Origin: an uncultured Bacteroidales bacterium
GTDB taxonomy: Bacteria; Bacteroidota; Bacteroidia; Bacteroidales; Bacteroidaceae
Direction of reading: 5' to 3'
DNA: 64,000 nucleotides
NCBI GenBank assembly: GCA_902802815.1
Contig: CADCNQ010000004.1
Coordinates: forward strand, 19,718-83,717
Part shown: piece after piece, positions 27,676 through 35,819 of the stretch
How positions within the stretch are numbered: position 1 is the first letter of the stretch
How the letters are laid out: each line of letters begins with the position of its first letter
Made by a program: the position numbers and the translations under genes
The notes under the pieces: generated by a model
Database searches by the model: none
What the model was told of the DNA's origin: nothing
The model's input: the letters and a program-made list of their open reading frames with translations, nothing else

Positions 27676-29730
27676 TCACTCTTCAAATTTCATCTGCTTA
27701 ATCATCTTTCTCAGATAAAACAGACTCTTCGCCTTATTCTCTCTGGCAATACGCAGAACACTGGCAAACTCGTCTCCCGACATGTCCGAGTTGAACGCTT
27801 CGACCAGCCCCTGTTCCTCATCCTCGTCTTCCTCCATAAGCAGCACCAAATTCTTGCGCTTCATCAGATTGCGCAGCGAAGTGATTCCCTTGTCATACTC
27901 AGGACGCATCTCAACCAGTGTTTGCATCATGCCCAGTCCAGGGTCGCCGACATGCATCTCGTTGAGCATAGCAATCATATAGACCACCTTAGCATCAGGA
28001 GATGAAGCATCAAAATAATTTATCAACTCCACATTCACCAAGTCCGCCTCTTGGTATCTTTCCATTTTCTCCAACGCACGTGATTTCACATAAAGCGCCT
28101 CCGGACACTGATGTACAGACAGCACCTTGTCAACATTATCCAATGCCTGTTCAAAGTTTTCCGCATACAGGTTCAACAGAGCACAGAGAAAATGTGTTGC
28201 CCAATGGCTAGTATCCTTCAGAGACTCCGGCACTTCGTCTATTGCGCCGTAACACTCTTCGTCGCAAATGACGGTGTCCAAAAACGTCTTGGCCAGATGC
28301 AATGCTTCCTTGAGATCATTGTCCTGCACCTTCTTGTGGACCAGCAACAATATTTGTTTGGCAGCGCCGTCATAGTCGTTTTTGCGCAACAGTTCGTAAG
28401 TGGCCTTACCGATCTCTATGGCGTTGTTGATCGCGTGCTCATCGTTGTAGCCGCCGGCATAAGCGAGCACTTCTCTGCTGGTCAAAGCGCTGGCGGGATT
28501 TATGCATCCGGAGAGGTACAGTCCATCGAGAGAGCGCACGCGGCTCAATGCCACATAAAGTTGTCCGGCGGCAAACATCCTGTGAGTCAGGTCCAGACTC
28601 ATCCTGTCAAATGTCATCCCCTGACTTTTGTGTACGGTGATGGCCCAGGCCAGTCGCAGCGGGAACTGGGTATAAGTGCCCGTCACCTCTTTCTTTACCT
28701 TCTTTGTTGCCGGATCATATTCGTAGCTGCATGACTCCCAAGTGCAGAGAGGCACCCCGTAGCTCGTACCGTCATTCTTGGTCACTTCTATCATCTCCTT
28801 GTCCAGTTTGCTGACAACGCCGATGGTGCCGTTCACCCATCTCTTGTCGGCATCGTTGCGCACAAACATCACCTGAGCTCCCACCTTCAGCATCAGGTTC
28901 ACCTCCGCTGGAAAGCGCTTCGCATCAAACTGTCCCTGCACCTTGCCCTCATAAGTAAAGAGCTCCGAGTCTATCCGGTTAAGATTCACCTGATTGATCT
29001 CGTCGGCTTTGTTGATGGTCGAAGCCAGCGTGATGACCATTTTGTCGTTCTCTGCCGGATGCCCGATGCGGCTGTTCAACTCGCGCATATCCTCACCGGT
29101 CATACGGTTAAGACGAACATGCTCCAGTATGTCCAGGAAGTGCAGGTCTTCCTGACGATAGACCTTCGTAAACTCTATCTTAGGCAGCTCCATACGCTTG
29201 ATGGCGTTGGCCTTATAGTAAAAGAACGTATCCGTTTGGTAGATATCCTTCAATATCTGCCTGTCTTTTTCTATACAAACCGGCGACAGCTGAAACATAT
29301 CGCCGACGAAGACCATCTGTTTCCCACCGAAGGGCAGATTATTTCTCAGCGTCCTGCGCATGGTGCGGTCGATGGCGTCCACGATGTCGCAGCGCAACAT
29401 GGACACTTCGTCAATGATGATGGTGTCTGCATGCAGCAGAGCGAGAATGTTCTCCCGACCAATGCTGCCGTAAATGTCCGGCGTACACACCTGCAGCGGC
29501 AGTCCGAAGAAAGAGTGTATGGTGGCGCCGCCAGCCAATATCGCAGCCACTCCGGTCGGAGCCAGTGTGATAAACTGCTTCTTGACCGTCTCCTGCACAT
29601 TGCACAGAAAGGTCGTCTTGCCCGTTCCCGCACGACCGGTGAGGAAGAAACTCCGGTTGGTGTTCGCAATGAGGTCGTATGCGAGCACTTGCTGGCGGTT
29701 TTCCGCGTCTATGATCATATCTTCTTTCAT
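27676..29730 (-). CDS. PIF1-type superfamily 1 helicase with C-terminal helical extension
   Basis: The N-terminal ~430 residues form a PIF1/RecD-like helicase. Walker A is FLTGRAGTGKTTF, Walker B is IIIDEVSM, GDMFQLSPV is motif III, and the C-terminal motifs AWAITVHKSQGMTFD and LYVALSRVRSLDGL are typical of PIF1. The last ~250 residues are helical and TPR-like. The protein should unwind DNA with ATP. It is the third gene of a unit starting with two paralogous unknown proteins, 5 bp after the second. That unit has the shared WYL-type operator at its promoter. Confidence 0.88.
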   Translation of the reverse strand: MKEDMIIDAENRQQVLAYDLIANTNRSFFLTGRAGTGKTTFLCNVQETVKKQFITLAPTGVAAILAGGATIHSFFGLPLQVCTPDIYGSIGRENILALLHADTIIIDEVSMLRCDIVDAIDRTMRRTLRNNLPFGGKQMVFVGDMFQLSPVCIEKDRQILKDIYQTDTFFYYKANAIKRMELPKIEFTKVYRQEDLHFLDILEHVRLNRMTGEDMRELNSRIGHPAENDKMVITLASTINKADEINQVNLNRIDSELFTYEGKVQGQFDAKRFPAEVNLMLKVGAQVMFVRNDADKRWVNGTIGVVSKLDKEMIEVTKNDGTSYGVPLCTWESCSYEYDPATKKVKKEVTGTYTQFPLRLAWAITVHKSQGMTFDRMSLDLTHRMFAAGQLYVALSRVRSLDGLYLSGCINPASALTSREVLAYAGGYNDEHAINNAIEIGKATYELLRKNDYDGAAKQILLLVHKKVQDNDLKEALHLAKTFLDTVICDEECYGAIDEVPESLKDTSHWATHFLCALLNLYAENFEQALDNVDKVLSVHQCPEALYVKSRALEKMERYQEADLVNVELINYFDASSPDAKVVYMIAMLNEMHVGDPGLGMMQTLVEMRPEYDKGITSLRNLMKRKNLVLLMEEDEDEEQGLVEAFNSDMSGDEFASVLRIARENKAKSLFYLRKMIKQMKFEE

Positions 29731-29735
29731 CGTCC

Positions 29736-30242
29736 TTATCTTTGCTCTATCGCAGGCAATATCTGCATCAAACGCGCATTATAGTCTGCATCAAGAAAAC
29801 TCTTGTAGCATCCTTCAACCAGTTCACGGGCCTGCACCTCAATCTGTTGCGATGACATATTGAGACCTTGCGACTTGACAACGCCGTTCAGATAGTTCTT
29901 CACCATTGTCTCGGAGTCTCTACGTATCAGGCCTTCGTCACGAAACTCCTTTTTATATTCGCGCGTCTGCACCAGTTCCAGTCTTGTCCCGTTGAAGACG
30001 TACAGTTCAATGGCATCAATATAGGTCCAGTTGTAGTACAGACCCACCTTCTCCGAAATGACAATGCGGTCACAGAATCTCACGCCGCGATAGTACAGAT
30101 GTCCCGTCGCGCTCTCGTACTCGCTGATGATGAACATTTTCTGTCCTTCGTTCCACACGGGGATGTTCGCGCGCTTGGTGCCGAAGGGCGGCATAATGCG
30201 GTCCAGCATGTTCTGATTGAAAGCGTTTGTCAGCGATGCCAT
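29736..30242 (-). CDS. Unknown protein B, paralog of the preceding gene
   Basis: The 168-residue protein has no signal peptide or membrane segment. I do not recognise a family. It aligns with the upstream neighbour: LYYRGVRFCDRIV here against TYYRAIRLSSRLV there, followed in both by a hydrophobic-aromatic strand (IDAIELYVFNG here, LNGIKLFFWDG there) and a similar C-terminal helix (ARELVEGCY here, ARCMVDGLY there). I chose the ATG at 30242 (MASLTNAF) because the longer frame would run into the upstream gene. The helicase begins 5 bp after its stop codon. Confidence 0.8.
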   Translation of the reverse strand: MASLTNAFNQNMLDRIMPPFGTKRANIPVWNEGQKMFIISEYESATGHLYYRGVRFCDRIVISEKVGLYYNWTYIDAIELYVFNGTRLELVQTREYKKEFRDEGLIRRDSETMVKNYLNGVVKSQGLNMSSQQIEVQARELVEGCYKSFLDADYNARLMQILPAIEQR

Positions 30243-30301
30243 TGTCGTACTTCCTTCTTTATATTCAACTTCCAATATATCTCTCTTGGATGCATTCTTT
30301 C

Positions 30302-30751
30302 TTAAGCCAGCTGGCGCTGATACAGTCCATCCACCATACAGCGTGCAAAGCACGTCAACTCAGCCTCACCTACATTGCCGCCATACATCTTGATTTGGGC
30401 CTTCAGGCTGTCCTTCAACATGATGACGCACATATCTTTGGCCGTCGTCTCACTAAAAAAGAGGTAGTTGTCATAGCCTCCCCAGGTTCTATGGGCAATG
30501 AGCTTTGCCTTGAAGCCGTCCCAGAAAAACAGCTTGATGCCATTGAGGAAGGTGGCCGAGTAGCCCTGCCCCAAATCGTAGCATGCCACCAATCGGCTGG
30601 AGAGCCTGATGGCCCGGTAATAGGTATTGCCGGCGAGACTGGTGTAACCCTGTGTCAGAAACACATTCTTCTCGGGAACGTAAGTGAGCGATTCGCCGGA
30701 GAGAGCCGGGAGTGCCATGTAAGCTCTTGTCAGAAGTTGCATGTTTGCCAT
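30302..30751 (-). CDS. Unknown protein A, first gene of the helicase unit
   Basis: The 149-residue protein is soluble, without recognisable motifs, and paralogous to the next gene. Shared positions include NTYYRAIRLSSRLV, the FFWDG segment and the C-terminal helix. Tandem duplication of a small gene ahead of a helicase suggests a heteromeric partner of the helicase, but this is inference. The gene has a 5' leader of ~75 nt containing a strong hairpin. Its promoter carries the same operator as the WYL regulator and the ATPase gene. Confidence 0.8.
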   Translation of the reverse strand: MANMQLLTRAYMALPALSGESLTYVPEKNVFLTQGYTSLAGNTYYRAIRLSSRLVACYDLGQGYSATFLNGIKLFFWDGFKAKLIAHRTWGGYDNYLFFSETTAKDMCVIMLKDSLKAQIKMYGGNVGEAELTCFARCMVDGLYQRQLA

Positions 30752-30780
30752 AGCGGTATCTTCTTTTTAGTTCCCACCAC

Positions 30781-30830
30781 AAAAAGCCTTGCAGCGTCAT
30801 CTCGTAGGTGGTTTTCGAGATTGACGCTGC
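30781..30830 (-). terminator. Hairpin with T-run at the promoter of the helicase unit
   Basis: On the minus strand, arms 30830-30816 and 30804-30791 pair over 14 bp with one bulged A and an 11-nt loop. Five bases later comes TTTTT (30785-30781). The outer arm begins at the last base of the -7 box. It can terminate transcripts arriving from the 31894-30884 gene or attenuate the unit's own transcript. Confidence 0.7.
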
Positions 30831-30864
30831 AAAGGTATGGTAACAATGCGAACGCTATGTTCGC
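30830..30864 (-). promoter_or_regulatory. Promoter and palindromic operator of the helicase unit
   Basis: The operator GCGAACATAGCGTTCGC (30864-30848) is followed after exactly 10 bp by TACCTTTG (30837-30830). The same arrangement occurs at 34079-34045 and 35164-35130. The operator covers the -33 region, where no TTTG is present. Confidence 0.8.
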
Positions 30865-30883
30865 ACATCAAAAAAAACGGAAA

Positions 30884-31894
30884 TTATTGTTCTACTAAAT
30901 CAAACAGCCTATTTTCTTTTATACCCCAAAAACGTCCATCTTTCGCGTCACTTGTATATTTCTTAACAGAAAGAATCCATTTCTCGTATTTTACCATATC
31001 CTGGCGACTGTTTCCAAATAAACGAGGAAAAACAATGGAAATCGCTGGATTGTTTTTTGTGATGTATCCGCTGTTGTTGAACAAATCTAAACCATCTTCA
31101 GAGTCTATTGCAAATGTATTCGATATAATATGTCTGCTATGAAAAGATTCTATATTATAATTATAGCCCTTGTCTGTATAAAATAGTCCAAATTTAATTG
31201 GCAACTCCTTTCTAATCTTTTTGATACATTTCCTTATTTTTTCATAGACGCGCTTCGTTTCCTCCGTTTTATTAAGACAACTGATTATCGTTAAATTAAA
31301 TTCAACGTCAAGCTTTTGAGGAAGAATTGCGTCAAGTAGGGATTCAAGGTTGTTGGCTATTCCCGGATAAACGACCTCACCATCTTTATTTACCTCTCGA
31401 TCAATCAAAAGATAAGGATCAATTATGATTAATGAATTGCATGGATGAAACAATTTTTCTTTGAATGTTATGTACCGAAGGCTGTATCGAGTTCTCTTAT
31501 CAAGCCAAAAGCCGTCACCTTTAAAAAGATAACTTCTTTCCGCTACTGTTTTGGCATTCAACGCTAATACACCAGATTTTTGCTCAAGATTCTGGCATTC
31601 GACCAAACTTTTGTCTAACATATATGTTGCACATAGGTTTTCCGAGGAATTATTCATATTCAAACTACCTATTGTTTTGTCTACATAATGCTCATCACAT
31701 CGTTGATATGCTTTCTGTTTAATTATAATTTTTAAATATTCATCTTGCAATATCTCTTCTTCTGTTGCATCTGTGATAACACATGAATCACCTAAGGCAT
31801 CTGAAACATCAAGCATCGTTCGAATCCCTTCCCGCGAGTTGTTTGCGGACAAACTTTTCCAGAAGCCAGATTGAAGGTAAACGATTGATTTCAT
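30884..31894 (-). CDS. Partner protein of the ATPase, possible PLD-like (MIT_C-type) domain
   Basis: The 336-residue protein has no signal peptide. I do not recognise it by overall sequence. The C-terminal half has NSLIIIDPYLLIDRE, a later LTIISCLNK strand, and FHSRHIISN followed by EDGLDLFN. This order resembles PLD-superfamily domains of the MIT_C type (DPY, then HDR, then GLDxF). The call is tentative, because the usual HxK is not conserved. The start overlaps the ATPase stop codon (ATGA), so the two are coupled. The gene is visibly AT-richer than its surroundings, as expected for acquired DNA. Confidence 0.75.
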   Translation of the reverse strand: MKSIVYLQSGFWKSLSANNSREGIRTMLDVSDALGDSCVITDATEEEILQDEYLKIIIKQKAYQRCDEHYVDKTIGSLNMNNSSENLCATYMLDKSLVECQNLEQKSGVLALNAKTVAERSYLFKGDGFWLDKRTRYSLRYITFKEKLFHPCNSLIIIDPYLLIDREVNKDGEVVYPGIANNLESLLDAILPQKLDVEFNLTIISCLNKTEETKRVYEKIRKCIKKIRKELPIKFGLFYTDKGYNYNIESFHSRHIISNTFAIDSEDGLDLFNNSGYITKNNPAISIVFPRLFGNSRQDMVKYEKWILSVKKYTSDAKDGRFWGIKENRLFDLVEQ

Positions 31895-34014
31895 GACAGT
31901 ATAGGCTTATTTCTAAACAACTGGATAGCAAGAGTGTCAGCTTCATCATAGAATCCGGATCCAAAGGATTCACTTAATGAACCATCTTCCAATATCTTTA
32001 TTTGGCGATTGTGAGAGATCCCGCCTTCGTCTTTCTCAACATAATTGAGAGAAACATCATCACTAGAAAGCGCATTTTCTTTATCGGCTACCATCACTTG
32101 CAGTTTGCGAATCAGATATTCACTATGTGTTTCGACTATGAAATGAATGTCATAGTTACTATATGCATCATACATCATCTCAGCCAAAAGAGATTGGAAG
32201 TTAGGATGAAGATGTACTTCCGGTTCTTCCAATATAATCGTTGTAAGCCCCCGAGTATCTAGTTTACTCAGATAATCTTTTATCTTTTTTATTTCCTCAG
32301 GAGTATTTTTTACTAATCCAAGTTCATTCGGATCATATTTATTTACAAGAAGCAGTTTTTCGAGTATAGTTGTTTCAATATTCAGAAGAATTGCGAACAA
32401 CTGCATAATTCCCAAACCTTTATCTACAAGAATCATGCCCTTTTCATCATTTTCATCTGCATACAGACGGACGATGATACCCAAGCCTTCGGCATGCGAC
32501 TCAATATCAAAATGGTGCGCTACGTTAAACGATTGTAGCCAATGATTTAAGAATGTTCCTGGAACATATTTCTCTTTTTCCGTCCAATAAGCCCCATTAC
32601 GAGATTCCCTCCAACGTTTCTGCGCATCAAAATATCTTTTTAATAATAGTTCAAAATCGTGTCCTTCTTCCAGCGAGTACATTCTACGACGAAGAAGTGT
32701 TTCTGCCGGAAGATATGACAGATAGCCAGAAAACAAACTGTTAAGAATTTCTGCTATTATTTGTTGAAAGAGTTTTTCTAAATCAAATGTATATTTATAA
32801 TCAACATTATCATCAACATTCACACTTATAAACTTGGAATTATATAAATTAACCCGCGTATACTCAAATTTTTCGTCAGAAGAACGCATTACCTGATTTA
32901 TAATATCCATCGCTGATAACACAACATGAAAATACGCTTCTGTTTCATCATAAGGTGACCTATTGGTGCGTCCCGTCCATGAGAAATCCGGCATAGGGAA
33001 ATCCCAACCTCGGAAATCTGCCACTTTTTTACACACAAACAACTCTTCGTCTTCCTTTTGTGAGACGAACTCGTGTAACGAATTCACCCCACTTGTTTCA
33101 AAAGCAGACAACAACAAATTAACAATTTCTTGTTCATTTGCATTAACATGAGGCAACACACGCATTTTCACCACATTTATCACCTCTTCCTTCTTCATGC
33201 CCTTGAAATCATCCATACATGGGAAATAGCAAAAAACGCCTAAATTGGAGGGTCGCATACCCACAGGTGTATTATCATCCATCTTTAATCCGATAATCGG
33301 AGCCTTAACCTTAGAGACACCGTCATAACCTCCACCTGCACCGTGAAGTGCTTGCCATCCTTCCACAATTTTAAAACAACTACCAAGGGCTTTTTCTGCA
33401 TCCATCAATGATTGCCATTCCTTGGGGTCATCTTCCATTGATTCGTAAATATCCCATTCTATTAGATTCTGCCATTCTGCACTCGCTCTTTGGCCATCAA
33501 TAAATCGAAGTAAATCTTTCTTGACGCAACTGAAGTCTAATGATGTGTTTCCACCTCTTGTGGATTCATAAAGGACTTTACCTTCTACTGTTTTTATGGA
33601 AATATAATAAAGATAACCATCGTTAAGTTTATCTTCTTTGATAGCAGAAAACTCCAGACGAACGATGACATCCTGAAGGAGCTGCGGTGACATTAACTCA
33701 AACTCATATATTATATGTTTATTGGAATCTTCATTATTATCAGAACCGCGATGAAGAATATTATTAAAATTCCCTAAAAGCTGATTGGGCTTCACATGAA
33801 AGTCCAGTTTATAGCGTTCAAGATGCAGTCCCCTTCCACTTTCGACATCACTCTTCACTTGTCGACAAAAATCCTGGACGAGGAGTAGCGCACGAGTATA
33901 ACTACTTTTTCCACTATTGTTACACCCTGTGAGAATGGTGATGGGAGACAGATGTATATGTACACCATTCTCATCGAACATTCTAAAATTTTTAATTTTT
34001 ACTTGTGTATTCAT
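31891..34014 (-). CDS. OLD-like/DUF3696-type AAA ATPase
   Basis: This 707-residue ATPase has the SMC/OLD-type split domain. Walker A is TGCNNSGKSSY near residue 33. After a ~550-residue insertion come IILEEPEVHLHP (Walker B) and FIVETHSEYLIRKLQ, with a C-terminal GSGFYDEAD as in DUF3696 proteins. There is no TOPRIM domain, so it probably serves as the energy or sensor subunit of a larger complex with the downstream protein. Many phage-defence systems pair such an ATPase with an effector. Its promoter carries the shared operator. The gene is AT-rich. Confidence 0.85.
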   Translation of the reverse strand: MNTQVKIKNFRMFDENGVHIHLSPITILTGCNNSGKSSYTRALLLVQDFCRQVKSDVESGRGLHLERYKLDFHVKPNQLLGNFNNILHRGSDNNEDSNKHIIYEFELMSPQLLQDVIVRLEFSAIKEDKLNDGYLYYISIKTVEGKVLYESTRGGNTSLDFSCVKKDLLRFIDGQRASAEWQNLIEWDIYESMEDDPKEWQSLMDAEKALGSCFKIVEGWQALHGAGGGYDGVSKVKAPIIGLKMDDNTPVGMRPSNLGVFCYFPCMDDFKGMKKEEVINVVKMRVLPHVNANEQEIVNLLLSAFETSGVNSLHEFVSQKEDEELFVCKKVADFRGWDFPMPDFSWTGRTNRSPYDETEAYFHVVLSAMDIINQVMRSSDEKFEYTRVNLYNSKFISVNVDDNVDYKYTFDLEKLFQQIIAEILNSLFSGYLSYLPAETLLRRRMYSLEEGHDFELLLKRYFDAQKRWRESRNGAYWTEKEKYVPGTFLNHWLQSFNVAHHFDIESHAEGLGIIVRLYADENDEKGMILVDKGLGIMQLFAILLNIETTILEKLLLVNKYDPNELGLVKNTPEEIKKIKDYLSKLDTRGLTTIILEEPEVHLHPNFQSLLAEMMYDAYSNYDIHFIVETHSEYLIRKLQVMVADKENALSSDDVSLNYVEKDEGGISHNRQIKILEDGSLSESFGSGFYDEADTLAIQLFRNKPILS

Positions 34015-34044
34015 CTTTTATGCCAGTTTTCTTTATTTTCGATG

Positions 34045-34079
34045 CAAAGGTACGAACTCTTCACGAATTCAATGTTCGT
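34045..34079 (-). promoter_or_regulatory. Promoter and palindromic operator of the ATPase unit
   Basis: The operator ACGAACATTGAATTCGT (34079-34063) lies inside the last codons of the WYL gene. It is followed after 10 bp by TACCTTTG (34052-34045). Compared with the other two copies the arms are changed on both sides (GCGAA/TTCGC to ACGAA/TTCGT), so symmetry is kept. Confidence 0.8.
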
Positions 34080-35104
34080 ATATTCATATATTTTTTATAC
34101 ATCCCCTCAATCATAGTATAAATATCATTTTGGATTGAATGCGGAGAAAGCACAACTAGTTCTTTCCCATAAGAACACAATTCACGAATCAACTCATAGT
34201 TGGGAATGCAGTCAATGGAGAAGAACACCCCACCCTCCAACGAAGGATAACGCTGACGAAGATCATCCTCTTTTTCATTCTTATACACGCGCTGCGACTC
34301 ATGGATGGGTTTTGTCTTGACATAGTTGGCAGAGACATCACTCACCCAGAACACGATATGCTCAACATTACGATCCTCGAAAAGAGTGACGCCCACGATA
34401 TCTTCAAAACGTTCAGACAAGTCTTCTGGACATTCAACATATTTCTTTTCTGGCAACGGCTCTACTTTATCTATTCTGTCAAGAGCAAAGGTAAGAACCT
34501 TTTTGTCACTGTCTGCGGCCCCAAAAAGGAACCACCGGTCATGATACTGCTTCAACAGATAAGGATGAAAAAGTATTGCACGCTCTGTTTCATCTGCAAA
34601 TGTGTGATAAGTCAGACGAATCACCACCTTGTTAGCAATATTATCAAACAAGGTGCCTAACAAGTTTGAGCCCAGCAGATACGGATTATTGCTAAAAGAG
34701 ATAATTTTGGGACGTTCTTCCACATGAAGACCCAAACGGAATCCTTCTATCCAATCAAAGTGGGCAAGACCCTCGAACTGTCCTAACGTATTCAGGAACT
34801 CTCCCAACAGCAAACGCTCTTCTTCTTTCAGTTCTTTACGGAAGATTGAAAAATGTTTGTCGGCATAACAGTATCTTGTCTTGCCATCTACAGTCTGCTT
34901 ATCTATTTCGGCATAAAACGGAGCAAATTCAAGACTGTTAATATCCTTCTCTATGCAACGCTTTGTCACTTCCGGAAGACCTGCATCATGAAGTTTCTCA
35001 TTGCACTTTTCGTGCAAATCACTCATGCTGTATTTATGGTGACGGTCAGACAACAGTTCGTCCAATATCATATATCGAGAAAGAGCATTCTTTGTTACTG
35101 ACAT
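34061..35104 (-). CDS. WYL-domain transcriptional regulator
   Basis: The 347-residue protein has an N-terminal helical DNA-binding part (about 1-90), a WYL domain with HPYLLKQYHDRWFLFGA (WFL in place of WYL) followed by FALDRIDKVEPL, and a C-terminal WCX-like domain. WYL proteins sense ligands and often control defence islands. I chose the ATG at 35104, 25 bp after the TACCTTTG box; an upstream in-frame start would precede the promoter. It is the first of three co-oriented units with the same operator, including its own, so autoregulation is likely. Confidence 0.88.
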   Translation of the reverse strand: MSVTKNALSRYMILDELLSDRHHKYSMSDLHEKCNEKLHDAGLPEVTKRCIEKDINSLEFAPFYAEIDKQTVDGKTRYCYADKHFSIFRKELKEEERLLLGEFLNTLGQFEGLAHFDWIEGFRLGLHVEERPKIISFSNNPYLLGSNLLGTLFDNIANKVVIRLTYHTFADETERAILFHPYLLKQYHDRWFLFGAADSDKKVLTFALDRIDKVEPLPEKKYVECPEDLSERFEDIVGVTLFEDRNVEHIVFWVSDVSANYVKTKPIHESQRVYKNEKEDDLRQRYPSLEGGVFFSIDCIPNYELIRELCSYGKELVVLSPHSIQNDIYTMIEGMYKKYMNIRTLNS

Positions 35105-35129
35105 CTTGCGTGTTTTTTGTTTTCGGTGG

Positions 35130-35164
35130 CAAAGGTACTTTATCTGTGCGAAATCTATGTTCGC
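35130..35164 (-). promoter_or_regulatory. Promoter and palindromic operator of the WYL regulator gene
   Basis: The operator GCGAACATAGATTTCGC (35164-35148), 10 bp, then TACCTTTG (35137-35130). It has the same geometry as the sites at 34045-34079 and 30830-30864. Confidence 0.8.
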
Positions 35165-35380
35165 GGTTAAATGAACTATAATGCGATTTTCATAGTCTTG
35201 ACCCCACAAAGATACAAAATACTTCCTAATCTATCAACTCACCAAACAATATTTTTACCAAAAATGTACAGATTACACCTTTCAATGTACAGATTTCAGA
35301 AAACACTAATGAAACTAACAACCTTTCCCCTACTTTTTCATCTTCAGGTGCCGAAAAAAGGTATTTAAACAATGTATAAT

Positions 35381-35512
35381 TCATATTGAATTCATGTTTA
35401 TCTCATATTCAACTCATGTTTATCTCATGTTGAAGTCATGTTCAACTCATGTTTATCTCATGTTGAAGTCATGTTCAACTCATGTTTATCTCATGTTGAA
35501 GTCATGTTCCGT
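35381..35512. repeat. 11-bp tandem array (12 units), consensus TCATGTTNANC
   Basis: Twelve direct units of exactly 11 bp alternate among TCATGTTTATC, TCATGTTGAAG and TCATGTTCAAC. The higher-order 33-bp pattern repeats about three times. Confidence 0.95.
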
Positions 35513-35565
35513 AGAGATTTTTCGCACCAGCAGGAGATAAGACGAGCCTTACAGTTCCCCACCAG

Positions 35566-35653
35566 CCCGGTTACTTCGGACCGCGAGTCCGGTCGTTTCG
35601 GACCGCGAGTTCGGTTACTTCGGACTGGCAGTTCGGTTACTTCGGACTGACAC
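35566..35653. repeat. 22-bp tandem array (4 units)
   Basis: Four GC-rich 22-bp units follow directly, each with the core GGTTACTTCGGAC or a close variant. The unit is twice the 11-bp period of the preceding array. Confidence 0.95.
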
Positions 35654-35714
35654 CGAGCAGGATGTCTGCGGCGAATAGCCGCGAAACTTGAAACCAGAAT
35701 CCTGAAACTTGAAT

Positions 35715-35756
35715 TTCGTGACAAATGTGACAAATGTGACACGAATATTTTGCGGC
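35715..35756 (-). repeat. 42-bp element, copy 2 (inverted partner of 19684-19725)
   Basis: It is the exact reverse complement of 19684-19725. It lies ~60 bp upstream of the nitroreductase start. Confidence 0.95.
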
Positions 35757-35783
35757 ACAGACTTACAGTTTGCAAATTTTCAC

Positions 35784-35791
35784 TATCTTTG
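35784..35791 (+). promoter_or_regulatory. -7 box of the nitroreductase operon
   Basis: TATCTTTG matches TAnnTTTG and ends 28 bp before the ATG at 35820. No TTTG stands at the ideal -33 distance; one occurs 11 bp upstream. Confidence 0.5.
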
Positions 35792-35819
35792 CAACGGAAA
35801 AACAATAAAACACACACAG

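Larger units (their letters stand above)
35105..35819. other. 715-bp gene-free region with two tandem-repeat arrays and a 42-bp element
   Basis: No gene is seen. The region holds the WYL promoter, two copies of AATGTACAGATT (about 35263-35297), the 11-bp array, the 22-bp array, copy 2 of the 42-bp element and the promoter of the nitroreductase operon. Confidence 0.75.

Noticed and set aside
25309..35297. Short repeat AATGTACAGATT at about 25309, 35263 and 35284
   Set aside because: Only 12-14 bp and without clear placement; it may be chance in AT-rich DNA.
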